Positions 34,101 through 44,332 of a stretch of DNA of 64,000 nt are shown here, piece by piece (position 1 is the stretch's first letter; each line of letters starts with the position of its first letter). Source of the stretch: Fremontodendron californicum. Its lineage: Eukaryota; Streptophyta; Magnoliopsida; Malvales; Malvaceae. The DNA lies in contig JAULJL010000021.1 of the NCBI GenBank assembly GCA_030761205.1, positions 13,249,160-13,313,159 of the forward strand. Reading direction: 5' to 3'. A model generated the notes under the pieces. It made no database searches. It was not told the DNA's origin and saw only the letters and a program-made list of their open reading frames with translations. The translations under genes and the position numbers were made by a program.

Positions 34101-36988
34101 AAAAATGAACAATATGAGCATATGAACACAATGGCCGAATATGCAAGGGAATATTATTAAGCATGGAAATGAAATATAGAAACAAATATAGCACATAAAA
34201 TAATGTAAAGAACATATAAAAAATAAGCATGGACATGCAAAGCAAATAACAAGCAAAACTTAGTAAATAAAACAAGGAAAGTTAAGCTCCATGGTTGGTA
34301 TAAAATGGGCATAGCCTCTCACCTAACCATAATCACTTGGTCTTGCCAAGATCATGAAGCCTTTCCATTTCAAAAAATCAGAAAATCAACCATGTTAAAC
34401 AACAAAATTAAGGTGAGCTTCATGGTAGGTAAAAATGGGCATAGCCTCTCCCCTAACCATGGTCACTTGGTCTCACCAAGATCATGTAGCCATTTCAACC
34501 TTTTTGCTTCATATTTTGTAAAAGATCAGAACCTTAGAATACTTAAATAAACCTTCTAAAACTCATTTTTTTACAACAACATGCAAGGAAGAAAAAAAGA
34601 AAAGACCAAGGCAAACAACATACCACATCCGGCTAAAGCAAAAGCTATGTAAAAAAAATTGTTTTCAACTCTTTTGATGAAGAAGAAGAGATGAAAACTT
34701 AAGTAAACATTTAAAAAACTTTATTTCTATGAAAAAAGTAGTAGGAAAACAAGATAGAAAATCAAGAAATCACCATGGAAAACAAGAAGAAAGCTATGCT
34801 AGAGCTTGGTAGAGATGACTACCTTCAAGCTCTCTATTAAAAACCTTTTTTTTATTTCTTTAAAAAAAATTTCTTTGCTAAATTAGCTACTGAATTCAGC
34901 CAAAAACCTATGAAAAAATGAAACCAACCCCTCCTCTAATGGCTTGGCCGAATGGCCCTCTCACCCTTATATGGAAATTGCACTTTTTCTCCTCCAATCT
35001 TGGCCTTTAGATTAAGATATTTTGATGACAACATAAAAATGTCATATTGCCAATTGATAGCAGCCCTTAAGATTTGTACCCAGCCCTTGTAGTAACCTCA
35101 GCCCTTAGATGCAAAAGAGGACCAATCCCATGCACTCCCTTGCTTGCCCCCTTGAGTGCCTACCCTTGGATGAGTTGTGCTCTTCCATTCTTGGTCATTG
35201 GATGAGGAAAACATAAAAATGACATCTTGTAGATTAAATAAAGCCCTCAACATGTGTACTCAGCCATTGATATGGCCTAAGCCATTGGATGAAAAGAGAC
35301 AATCCCATGCACTCCCTTGCTTGACCGAATGGATGTTCACCCTTAGATGAATTGTGCTCATCTTTTTTCTTCCATTCTTGGCCATTAGATGAGGGTTCTT
35401 TCATGAGAAATAAAAATTTCATCTTGGCATTTAAACTTGGCCATTGGATGGTGCATTCAACTTTCCTACAAGGCACCTAAGCCATTGGATGAAGGGGGGG
35501 ACCATTTGCAAGGTGTTAGTGGTAGCATGTGGCTTGATAGTGACTAGGGAATAAAATTGTTCAAGCTTCCTTCTTCTCCTCTATGCTGGCTGACCAAGGG
35601 AAGAAAAATCCCAGCAATTCCTTCTTCTTTAATAATTTTCTCAATTACAAAATTGCCTTTTTTTGGTTTCTTCAGTGAAATGACCTTTTTGCCCCCCGGA
35701 CCTAAATAAATAGCAAACGGACTCCAAATTCAAATTTTATTTTTTCAATACTTCTGAAATAATAAAAAATTGAATTCTGGAAGTTTTCAAAATTTTTTGA
35801 GTTCATTTGCTATTTATTTCGGATTTATTTCCAAAATTGCCCCTTTTATGCACCTGAACTTTACCATTTTTTAAACGAGCTCCGAATCCATATTTTTATT
35901 CACCAATATCTTCCAAATAATTTAAAAATATGATCTGGAAGTTTTCATAATTGTTGGAGCTCATTTGCTATTTTTTCGGGATTTATATGCTTGAATTACT
36001 GCATAGGGGACCCGGGACTTGGTCATTTTGCAAACGAACTGCGAATCAAGATTTTATTTCTCCAATATCTTCCAAATAATTTAAAAATGAGATCTTCCAA
36101 TTTTCAGAATTTTAGGAACTCGTTTGCTATTTTTTCGGGATTTATCCTGTTGAATTTTTGTATAGTGGGCCCGGGATTTGGCCATTTTGCAAACGAACTC
36201 CAAATCAAGATTTTCTTTCGCCAATATCTTCAAAATCATTTAAGAATGTGATTTGCAAATTTCCAGAATTTTTGAAGTTCATTTTCTATTTTTCCCATAT
36301 TTTCCAATTTTGTCTTTTTTGCCTCCGAAACTCGATTTTGCTCAAAACAAGTCCGATTTTCAGATTTTCTTCAAACTGAACCTTGGGATATCCTTGTTTA
36401 ATCACTCTTCATCAATTAGGGGCTTTAGCCCTACCGAATTAGGTCATTTTTGTAATTCGTCTAAATTTCACCAAAATTGCCTAGAAAACCTTAATTCTCG
36501 GTTTTCTTCCGAATTGACTTTTCTATCAGTTTTTCTTCCAAGTGGCTTCTCCATTACCTGTAGTCAATACTTATCTTTCATTTGGAACCTTCAATTCGAA
36601 CAATTTGACCATTTAATCACTTTTCCCCATATTTCCCGAACTAGGGTTTCCTTCCTACTGAATCTCCGTAACCCAACTTTCAAACTCTACATCTTTCAAT
36701 GTAGACCTCGGATTATCAAAATTATTTCATTGTTTTTCAATTGAGCCTCAAATCTTGATTTTGAAAGTGGGTTGACTTTTTTAGTAGTTGACTTTTTTGG
36801 GGTTGACTTTTTCGAGGTTGATTTTTTTGGGGTTGACTTTTTTTAGTTTAACTTTTTCTGTCTGCTTTCTTAGACTAAGTCTCGGAGTACCACTTGCAAG
36901 ATGAGAAAAGCCTTTTAGCATTCTGAAACATCAATTTAGGAAGAAAATATATCTGATTTAGGGGTCCGGACAAAATTAGGTGTCTACA
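31139..36988 (-). repeat. Solo LTR C of a Tat/Ogre-type element (5850 bp)
   Basis: Edges are TGTCGCAACC and GGTGTCTACA, and the exact target duplication is AGGTT (31134-31138 and 36989-36993). The interrupted sequence of element B rejoins across it. No internal region is present, so it is a solo LTR from unequal recombination. Near the left edge two alternative LTR termini sit in tandem: TGTCGCAACC at 31139 and TGTCGATACG at 31249. Open frames inside (for example 36253-36744) are low-complexity. Confidence 0.9.
36772..36838. promoter_or_regulatory. Four W-boxes in LTR C U3
   Basis: TTGACT at 36772, 36788, 36803 and 36833, with a TTGATT variant between the last two, at spacings of about 15-16 bases or a multiple. 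WRKY binding is inferred from the motif. Confidence 0.55.
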
Positions 36989-37676
36989 AGGTTTAAAGCA
37001 AGTTCTAGAGAATCATGTAATCATGAAAGCACACAAGAAAGAAATTAGATTGATATGTATAATGCATCGATCATATAGGCTCAAAAACTCACAAGGATGA
37101 TTATACAAGTCAATATTAAGTCTAAACATACTTCTTTCTCAATCAACATATCATATTAACATTGGCTCATAAAAGTGATATTTTAAGCTCAATTCTCATG
37201 AAAAATCTTCTCACTAATAAACCAGTTTTAGACTTATGCAATTCATATCTTATCATAGTATTGAAAGGAACTGAAACACACTAAAACAAATTAAAAAGAC
37301 TAAAAATCAAAAAATTGACAACCTAAAATAAGAAATCCTAAATTCTTCCCCCCACACTTAATTCTTACATTGTCCTCAATGTAATACTATCATCAAACAT
37401 GCAAGAATTATGTGTAAGAGAAAGGAACTAATAAAAAAATAAACAAATAATAATAAATATATATTAATAACTCAAAACAAACTAATAAAACCTAAAACAC
37501 TACATAAACAATAAAAATAATAAAAGGAAAAAAAAAAAAGCAAATCTGATTATGGCAGGTTGGTAATTTCTTCATTAATTGGGTTGTCTTCCCAATTAGC
37601 ACTTGAGTTAATTTGTCCAACCTAACCAACACCCCTTCTTGGCATTTTAGGCTTTTTTGTTATAGGCATGAGACTT
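36989..37676 (-). other. Non-coding middle region of element B
   Basis: Reverse-complement homologue of A-family non-coding DNA. Contains the segment at 37334-37432 that flanks the cargo in A. No gene is seen. Confidence 0.7.
37334..37432 (-). repeat. Single-copy version of the cargo-flanking segment in B
   Basis: The minus strand reads ATTGAGGACAATGTAAG followed by AAGTGTGGGGGG and ATTTAGGATTTC, matching 42971-43070 and 45392-45490 in A2. B has one copy and no cargo. Confidence 0.8.
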
Positions 37677-38694
37677 TCAGGATTCCTGCATTTTGTTGAA
37701 AGTTGTCTGTGCACTAATAGCAGATACATTCTCCACCACAATTATTATTCCATCACTTTTGGTGGTGCATTGTTCTTTGAGGAATGGTGCATCTTTCGGT
37801 GCTTGTTGAATGGCATCCACAAACAAGTTGTTTAAGGTTTCCAGCATGTGTTGTTCATTCCTCCTCCTTGAACTTTGCAAATCTGCTAGGAAAAGGTGGA
37901 GAAGAAACATTATTATAAATAGGAACCTTAAAAGTTACCTCAGGTGCCGAATTACTCTCAATTGGAATTGTGGCTTCATCATCGTCAAGAGTAGAATCCA
38001 TCTCTAATTCTTTCTCATCCTCAGTTTCCCTTGGATTTTCTGATTCATCCTCAAGTTGTGTGGCACTAACACTCTCCTTTGGATCAATCATAGTTTGGGA
38101 AGGGAGCTCTTGAGATCTTTGTTCTACTAATTGGCTTATCGTTGTTACCATTTGTCCTATTTGAGTTTGCAATTGACTCATCCTTGTTTCCATTTGTCTG
38201 TTTGTTTCCCTTATGTCCTGTAGCATTTCCAATTGGTTAGTAGCAAGGGATTTGACAAGATCTGCTAGAGACTCACCTGAATTTTGTGATTGGGGCTGAA
38301 AAAGATATGGTTCTTGAGACCATGATTGATTGAAGCTCGATGTAAGATTGTAGTTGGCATAAGGATCTAATTCTTGATAATTTCCCGAGTAGCCACAATT
38401 AGGATGATCCCACCATCCCTCATTGTAAGTGTTTGGGAAAGAATCACACTGTTGTTGCTGGAACCCTTGTTGGCTTTGGTATCCTTCCACAACATAGGCT
38501 GGTTCAAAATTATCTTTTCGATAGTATGGGCATCAATTGGTTGGATGATCAACTATGAAGCACATTACACACTGCCTTGATTGTTGAACATTACCCATGG
38601 CCAATTGTTGAACTGGGGAGGTGAGATTGGCTTGTTGGTTCTCCATGTTCATGTATGCCACAAACTCTTCAAGTGTTAGATTGCTCAATTCCAT
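37677..38694 (-). pseudogene. Athila-type gag C-terminal region of element B, broken
   Basis: It starts MELSNLTLEE at 38694. A CX2C...H...C zinc knuckle (CVMC...DHPTN, stop, CP) is interrupted by a TGA at about 38535. Then comes the Gln/Asn-rich EGWWDHPNCGYSGNYQ region, a coiled coil of Gln/Met/Leu repeats, the acidic stretch and PPFPSRFAKFKEEE. A frameshift near 37860 leads into the ETLNNLFVDAIQQ block. This order is the C-terminal half of Athila gag; the N-terminal capsid part is missing. Confidence 0.75.
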
Positions 38695-38805
38695 TGTATT
38701 TTGCTCAAAAACTTAAGAAGAAAAACCTGTATGTACAAGAAAAATAAAATTAATTACAACTGAAAATAAGAATAAACCAAATAACTAATAAACTAAATAA
38801 AGCAA

Positions 38806-38823
38806 TCCCCGACAACGGTGCCA
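38806..38823 (-). other. Primer binding site of element B
   Basis: The minus strand reads TGGCACCGTTGTCGGGGA, six bases from the LTR. It is the plant tRNA-Asp 3' complement with two changes. Confidence 0.75.
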
Positions 38824-38829
38824 AAAATT

Positions 38830-39662
38830 TGATGCACTCAAAAGAGTATATTTTATTTAACCTTGCACTAAAAAGATTAGTTGTAATGTATAGTAGTTAG
38901 CAAGGGTGGAGTCCCCAAGGATTGGGTTTTAGTTTATAAATTATTAGTTTATAACCTAGATTCAAAGAAAACAAAGTAAAGGGCATTTTTTGAAATAGTT
39001 TAAAAGTAAACAAAACAATAAAAAGTAAGAAAGCAAGTAAATAAGAAGTAATCAAATATGAGAAAGGTATGGGTAAGGTTTCTTTCTCCATCACTAGACA
39101 TCATTAAGAATCAATAATCAGATTTATCAACATCAATTAACTATCAAAATTATCAACCTTAGATAACAACAAGCTCTGTTACCCCAATCTTTCTATAGTT
39201 CATCGTTAAATAGAACAAGCTCTCATTTAATCTCTAACCACTAGACAACCTAGAATAAGCTCTCTAGATTTAATGTAATAGCAGCTTTATGATGAGAAAG
39301 ATAGGTTAATCTAGGCAACAAACACAAAAGTTCGGATTGTTTAACCTATGTTATGTTCCATTTTTCAATTAGCAAAAACTCTAACATAATCATTAATCAC
39401 AAATTGCCACTTATGAAAAGGAAATCAAGACAATTACACGGATCAAGACTCGTAAACTAGCATTAGATAATTATCAAGATATATCTAGTTGTACACCTAA
39501 ACAAATCAAGGCAAAGATCATAAACAATTCTTACAGAAGAACATAAGCAACGTTGATAGAAAATTAATGATAGATAGAATCTAAAAATCAATTACAAAAA
39601 CATGTCTAGGGCTTTGAAATCACCCTTAACCAAAGAAAAGTTTAGCCTAGCATAGGCATAGT
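38830..39662 (-). repeat. 5' LTR of element B, left segment
   Basis: Starts TGATGCACTC next to the primer site. Interrupted after ...GGCATAGT by element A2, which duplicated ATAGT. The rest of this LTR is at 49090-49629. Confidence 0.9.
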
Positions 39663-40000
39663 TGATAACTCGTATAATTATATAGTTTTTAGTTATGTTT
39701 TATTATTGTTTTGTGTCAAATACGAGTTATTATTGTTTAGTATAATTGTGTTTATGATCTTTTATATTTTTATGTAATTTGGTGTTTTTCACAAGTTTCT
39801 TTGAGTGATTTCAGATTACTAGAATTAAGGGCAAATCCAGTTCAGTTCCAGTTCCGACACCTTTTGCCATATCAGCTATATCTGGAATTTCACTCAAGCA
39901 ATAAGGCTGAAATTTTAACCGTGAAAATTTAAGAGGCATATCTATCTTTTTCATGTTTTACACTTCTTGAAACGGAGTCGTTTTCCCTAGCGAAATCAAC

Positions 40001-40362
40001 CATCAAGTTGGCTGATGTGCAATGACGTCTGTCCTGAGCAGTTTTCGGATTTTGACCATATCGTCCGATACACATCAGTAAATGAGCTGATTCTAACGGC
40101 TATGGATCACTAACTGATAGGGGAACATTTGTCTAGAAGACCATGTGATCAGATAAAGCCTCCAATATTGAAGAAATCGACCATCAAGTTGGCTGATGTG
40201 CAATGACGTCTGTGCTGACATGTTTTCGTATTTTGCCCATATCTGCTTATCCACATCAGAAAATGAGCTGATTCCAACGGCTATGGATCCGTAACTGATA
40301 GGGGAACCTTTTTCTAGAAGACCATGTGATCAGATCAGGCCTCCAACATTGACGAAATCGAC
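40001..40362 (+). repeat. 181-bp tandem duplication in A2 U3
   Basis: CATCAAGTTGGCTGATG starts at 40001 and 40182, and a partial third copy begins at 40363. The units contain TGACGTCTG (a TGACGTC, bZIP-type core) and AACGGCTATGGATC. The 3' LTR has the same at 47369-47730. A1 has one full unit only. Confidence 0.9.
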
Positions 40363-40489
40363 CATCAAGTTGGCTGATCAAAATTGTCATACAATATGAC
40401 GAAAATTGTTAGAAAAATTCACCCACCTATTATACCTACCTTTGAAATTTGTAAAGCTTGTCTCTTGTCATTTAGCCTTCCAAAATGTG

Positions 40490-40497
40490 TATAAATA
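40490..40497 (+). promoter_or_regulatory. TATA box in A2 5' LTR
   Basis: TATAAATA, at offset 827 in both A2 LTRs. It likely drives the genomic transcript of A2, with the start inferred about 30 bases downstream. Confidence 0.72.
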
Positions 40498-41369
40498 GAG
40501 GGCCTTGGATGATTGTAGAGATTCATATTGTACATAGGTAGGATATTAGCCATTGTAATAAAATTCTCTAAGTTTTCTTCTTCTTTCTTTTCTCTAGTTT
40601 TCTTTTTCTTTAGAAAGATCAAGAGGTTGGATAATTAATATTCTTCTTCTTCTTCTTCTTTCTTTCTTTTATTTTCTTCTTAGATTCTATTTAATTTTAT
40701 GTTTATAATGCCTATGCTAGGCTAAACTTCTATTTGGTTAAGGGTGATTTCAAAGCCCTAGACATGTTTTGTGATTGATTTTCAGATTCTATCTATCATT
40801 AATTTTCTATCAAAGTTGCTTATGTTCTTCTACAAGAATTGTTCATGATGTTGTCTAGATTTATTTAGGTGTACAACTAGATAGATCTTGATAATTATCT
40901 ATTGCTAGTTTAGGAGTCTTGATCCGTGTAATTGTCTTGATTTCCTATTCATAAGTGGCAATTTGTGATTAATGATTATGGTCAAGTTTTCAATAATTGC
41001 AAAGTGGAACATAACCTAAGTTGAACAATCCGAGCTTATGTGTTTGTTGCTTAGATCAACCTATCTTTCTCATCATAAAGCTGCCATTAAATTGAATTTA
41101 GAGAGCTTATTCTAGGTTGTTTAATGGTTAGAGATTAAATAGAGAGCTTGTTCTATTTAACGACAAACTAAGGAAAGATTAGGGTAACAGAGCTTGTTGT
41201 TATCTACGGTTGTTAACTTTGATAGTTGGTTGATATTGATAGATCTGAAATTGATTCTTAATGATGTCTAGTGGTGGAGAATGAAACCTTAACCATATTT
41301 TTCATATTTGATTCTTCTTACTTATTTGTTTTCTTACTTTTAGTTTGCTTATTTTTTATATTTATTTTT

Positions 41370-41517
41370 ATTGGCTGGTTATACCGCCTAATTTGTATAT
41401 TAACTTTGTTTTATTTTTATTGGCTGGTTATACCGCCTAATTTAGTATATATATTTTTATTGGCTGGTTTTACCGCCTAATTTAGTATATATATTTTTAT
41501 TGGCTGGTTATACCGCC
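41370..41517 (+). repeat. Four copies of GGCTGGTTATACCGCC in U5 of A2
   Basis: Same block as in A1; the third unit reads GGTTTTACCGCC. Present again at 48738-48885. Confidence 0.85.
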
Positions 41518-41728
41518 TTGCATCTTATTCTTATTATTTACTTTAGTTTAAATCTGGCTTCAAAAACCCCTTTTCTTTTATTGTTCTTGAATTTAAGTTT
41601 TAAACTATTAACTTATAAACTAAAACCCAATCCCTGAGGACTCGACCCTTGCTAACTACTATACTTACAATTTATCTTTTTAGTGCAAGGTTAAATAAGA
41701 TACACTCTTTTGGGTGCATCAAAATTTT

Positions 41729-41746
41729 TGGCGCCGTTGCCGGGGA
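41729..41746 (+). other. Primer binding site of A2 (tRNA-Asp)
   Basis: TGGCGCCGTTGCCGGGGA, seven bases after the LTR. It is the full complement of the 3' end of plant tRNA-Asp, the primer used by the Athila lineage. Confidence 0.88.
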
Positions 41747-41858
41747 TTGTTTTCTTTAGTTTATTTGTTACTTGGTTTATTCTTATTTTCAGTTCTAATT
41801 AGTATTATTTTCTTGTACATACATGTTTTTCTTTTCAAATTTTGAAAAAAAAAAAACA

Positions 41859-42797
41859 ATGGAATTGAGCAATCTAACACTTGAAGAGTTGGTGGCATAC
41901 ATGAACATGGAGAATCAACAAGCCAATCTCACCTCCCCAGTTCAACAATTGGCCATGGGAGGATGTCAAGGCCATCAAGTGTTCCAAGACCAACAGTATG
42001 ATCATTACTCAAACACTTACCATGAGGGATGGTGGGATCATACTAATTATGGCTACTCGAAAAATTACCAAGAAGTAGACCCTTATGCCAATTACACTCA
42101 TCCATCTAGCTTCAATCAATCATGGTCTCAAGAACTAGATCTTTTTCAACCACCACATATGACTCAAAACTCAGGTACTTCTTTAGAAGATCTTGTCTAT
42201 TCTCTTGTTACTGATTCTTTGCAATTTCAACAGGAAACAAGGGCAAGCATCCAGAGTTTGGAAAAGCAAATGAGCCAATTGGCTAGTAGTATGGTGGGAT
42301 GGGTAGCACAAAGATCTGAAGAACTCCCAGCCCAAACGATGGTTAACCCAAAGGAGAATGCTACTATTGTGACCTTGAAGAATGAGGAACAAGATGAGGA
42401 TGAAACAAAATTAGAGATGGATTCTATTCTTGAGGATAATGAAGCCAAAGATCCAAATAAGAGTATTTCGGCACCTGAGGTAACGTTTAAGGTTTCACTT
42501 TTTACTAATGTTTCTTCTCCACCTTTTCCTAGTAGATTTGCTAAGTTCAAGGAGGAAGAACATGAACAACACATGCCGGAAACCTTAAACAACTTGTTTG
42601 TGGAGGTCATTCAACAAGTATCAAAATATGCTCCATTCCTCGATGACATATGCACCACAAAGGATGGTGGAATAATACTTGTAATGGAGAATGCATCAAC
42701 TGTTGTGCAAAGAAAGCTTCCTCTCAAACGCATAAATTTGGGAAATTTCATGTATGAGCATGACAAGCCTAAAATGCCAAGAAGGGGTGTTGGTTAG
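41859..42797 (+). CDS. Truncated Athila-type gag-like protein (312 aa)
   Basis: An intact ORF. I chose ATG 41859 (MELSNLTLEELVAYM) because the same start begins gag in element B; an in-frame upstream ATG at 41823 is less conserved. The order is an N-terminal leucine-rich helix, an EGWWDHTNYGYSKNYQ aromatic region, a coiled coil around residues 125-155, an acidic region (EQDEDETKLEMDSILEDNEA), then PPFPSRFAKFKEEE and ETLNNLFVEVIQQ as in Athila gag C-termini. The zinc knuckle seen in B is deleted here, and the capsid half is absent. It may bind the autonomous partner's gag or RNA; that is inference. Confidence 0.75.
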   Translation: MELSNLTLEELVAYMNMENQQANLTSPVQQLAMGGCQGHQVFQDQQYDHYSNTYHEGWWDHTNYGYSKNYQEVDPYANYTHPSSFNQSWSQELDLFQPPHMTQNSGTSLEDLVYSLVTDSLQFQQETRASIQSLEKQMSQLASSMVGWVAQRSEELPAQTMVNPKENATIVTLKNEEQDEDETKLEMDSILEDNEAKDPNKSISAPEVTFKVSLFTNVSSPPFPSRFAKFKEEEHEQHMPETLNNLFVEVIQQVSKYAPFLDDICTTKDGGIILVMENASTVVQRKLPLKRINLGNFMYEHDKPKMPRRGVG

Positions 42798-43294
42798 GTT
42801 CAAAACACTAAATCAAGTGCTAATTGGGGGAGGCAGCCTAATTAGTGAAAGCATTGCCAAACTGCCATCCTCAGATTTGCTCTCTTTTTCTTTATCTTTT
42901 TCTTATGTTTCTTTGCTAATTGTGTTTAGTGTTTCTAAGTTCATTTAGGCTGCATAAGTTTATTTTGTTTATTAGTTCTTTTCACTTACACATGATTCTT
43001 TCATTTGGGATTAATAGCATTACATTAATGACAATGTAAGAATTATGTGTGGGGGGAAGAATTTAGGATTTTATTTAGAGTGTTTTGTTTTTGAGTCTTT
43101 TTATGTTGTTTTTCTTTCTGATCCTTGTTTTGAAAATAACTAGATGTAAATATAATTTTTTAACCCCGGTTAAATGGCGGATAACGGTACTCCGTGATTA
43201 TTTAAATCGGTTCCATCAGCTACCCACAAAACTGATATTGTATATAAATTTCTCTTCCAATTTCTCTTTCAATTTTTTTTTCATTTTTTTCAGG
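42798..43294 (+). other. Spacer between gag and the second ORF
   Basis: 42798-43070 is homologous to element B and includes the first flanking repeat. From about 43071 the sequence has no counterpart in B; this marks the start of the cargo. The spacer ends in a long pyrimidine tract and CAG at 43291-43293, a good 3' splice site directly before the next ATG. Confidence 0.7.
42971..43070 (+). repeat. Upstream cargo-flanking direct repeat in A2
   Basis: ATTAGTTCTTTTCACTTACA through TGTGTGGGGGGAAG to ATTTAGGATTTT. It matches 45392-45490 with a modest number of changes. Confidence 0.82.
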
Positions 43295-43831
43295 ATGGAT
43301 GATATTCTCACAAGATTGCAGAAACGATTTCCTCCTTTTCCTCGAAATATTTTACTGAAGCTTTACCAAGTTCGACTTGAAAGATTAAGAATGCTTATGC
43401 ACAAAGGGATTCCTGAAGACATACGTTGGATAATTGAAGCCAAGGTACGTGAAGATGAATATCTTCCTGTTTTGCATTTACCAGGTACAGGTAGAAGCAC
43501 TTTTGCAAAGAAGCGACGAGCAAAGCGCATGAGTTCAAATTGCCACAAATGTGCACGATGGACGTGTAACGGTAAATGTCGTTCTATTGGGATTCCGTCC
43601 TCTAATCGAGATGATAAAATTGAATTCATTAAGGATGGAGTGAGTAAGGAGAATTTGGGTAATATCCAACTTTCTCTTGAGACGCATCCTAGTGGAGACG
43701 TACAAAGAGAAATTCTTGATTTATGGCCGCAATTCCAAAGGGAATGGCAACATCTTGGGAATCTGATGTTAAAAGACCCTGTTTGCCAGCTTGTAAGAAA
43801 ACTGGATGGGAAGCATATCCTCGACTCATAG
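43295..43831 (+). CDS. 178-aa basic cysteine-cluster protein, resembling carla-like viral nucleic-acid-binding protein
   Basis: An intact ORF from ATG 43295, two bases after a TTTTTTTCAG acceptor. The N-terminal third is helical and basic. GRSTFAKKRRAKR (residues 66-78) is followed by a cysteine cluster C83-x2-C86-x4-C91-x3-C95 and then a conserved-looking FIKDGV (111-116). A basic arginine/lysine run directly before a four-Cys cluster and then an FI-x-x-GV block is the layout of the small nucleic-acid-binding proteins at the 3' end of carlaviruses and relatives, which bind RNA/DNA and can suppress silencing. The C-terminal ~60 residues are unfamiliar. No counterpart exists in element B. The family call rests on motif layout only; an unrelated zinc-binding protein is possible. 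Confidence 0.55.
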   Translation: MDDILTRLQKRFPPFPRNILLKLYQVRLERLRMLMHKGIPEDIRWIIEAKVREDEYLPVLHLPGTGRSTFAKKRRAKRMSSNCHKCARWTCNGKCRSIGIPSSNRDDKIEFIKDGVSKENLGNIQLSLETHPSGDVQREILDLWPQFQREWQHLGNLMLKDPVCQLVRKLDGKHILDS

Positions 43832-44332
43832 AAGGCGTTTAAGCCGTTTCTGGACGTAAAACCAGAGGAAGATGTGAGCCACAATCACAACTACAATAAA
43901 TGACTTCTCAGCTTTTGGTTTGATTTGCAATAACTTTATTTCGGTTTAATTTACGTGTTATTCGATTTGTGTAATTATTCTCATTTTTTTTATTTGTCTT
44001 TTACGGTTGATTTTTCTTCTCTTTTTTATTTTCTTCCTGAAATCACGCAAAAATCTTTTGTTAGGTTAACATTTTCTTCTGACAGGTCAAATACACTTTC
44101 GGCGACATTATTACTCTTGACTTTTACGGTTGATTTTTCTTCTCTTTTTGATTTTCTTCCTGAAATCACGCAAAAATCTTTTGTTAGGTTAACATTTTCT
44201 TCTGACAGGTCAGATACACTTTCGGCGACATTATTACTCTTGTCTGATTCACTACTCAGTCCTCTATATATTACACCATGTACTCATTCTCTTTCAGGCA
44301 CTCGAAAAAAAGAAAAAAAAAAGAAAAAAAAA
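43832..44332 (+). other. Spacer between the two cargo ORFs
   Basis: Holds the 123-bp tandem duplication (43998-44242) and a splice acceptor TCTTTCAG ending near 44298, before an A-rich leader of the LOG ORF. The upstream reading extension of the LOG frame (from 43955) runs through this repeat and is not a likely coding start. Confidence 0.7.
43998..44242 (+). repeat. 123-bp tandem duplication upstream of LOG
   Basis: Two nearly identical units start CTTTTACGGTTGATTTTTC at 43998 and 44121 and end with GGCGACATTATTACTCTTG. For A1 the region lies left of the window. Confidence 0.92.

Larger units (their letters stand above)
39663..41721 (+). repeat. 5' LTR of element A2 (2059 bp)
   Basis: TGATAACTCG to GGTGCATCA. 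It holds two 181-bp units in U3, a TATA box at 40490 and four GGCTGGTTATACCGCC copies in U5. It corresponds base for base in length to 47031-49089. Confidence 0.96.

Noticed and set aside
36253..36744. 163-residue plus-strand frame inside solo LTR C, with partial echoes at 16369-16641
   Set aside because: Phe/Ser/Leu-rich low-complexity translation of T-rich LTR DNA. The frame is not kept in LTR E.
40419..40622. 67-residue minus frame duplicated at 47787-47990
   Set aside because: Conserved only because the two LTRs are nearly identical; it lies across the TATA box and a CT-rich tract.
43955..44332. N-terminal extension of the LOG frame in A2
   Set aside because: It runs through the 123-bp tandem repeat and an A-rich leader. 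The A1 copy and the LOG family both start at the ATG at 44333.
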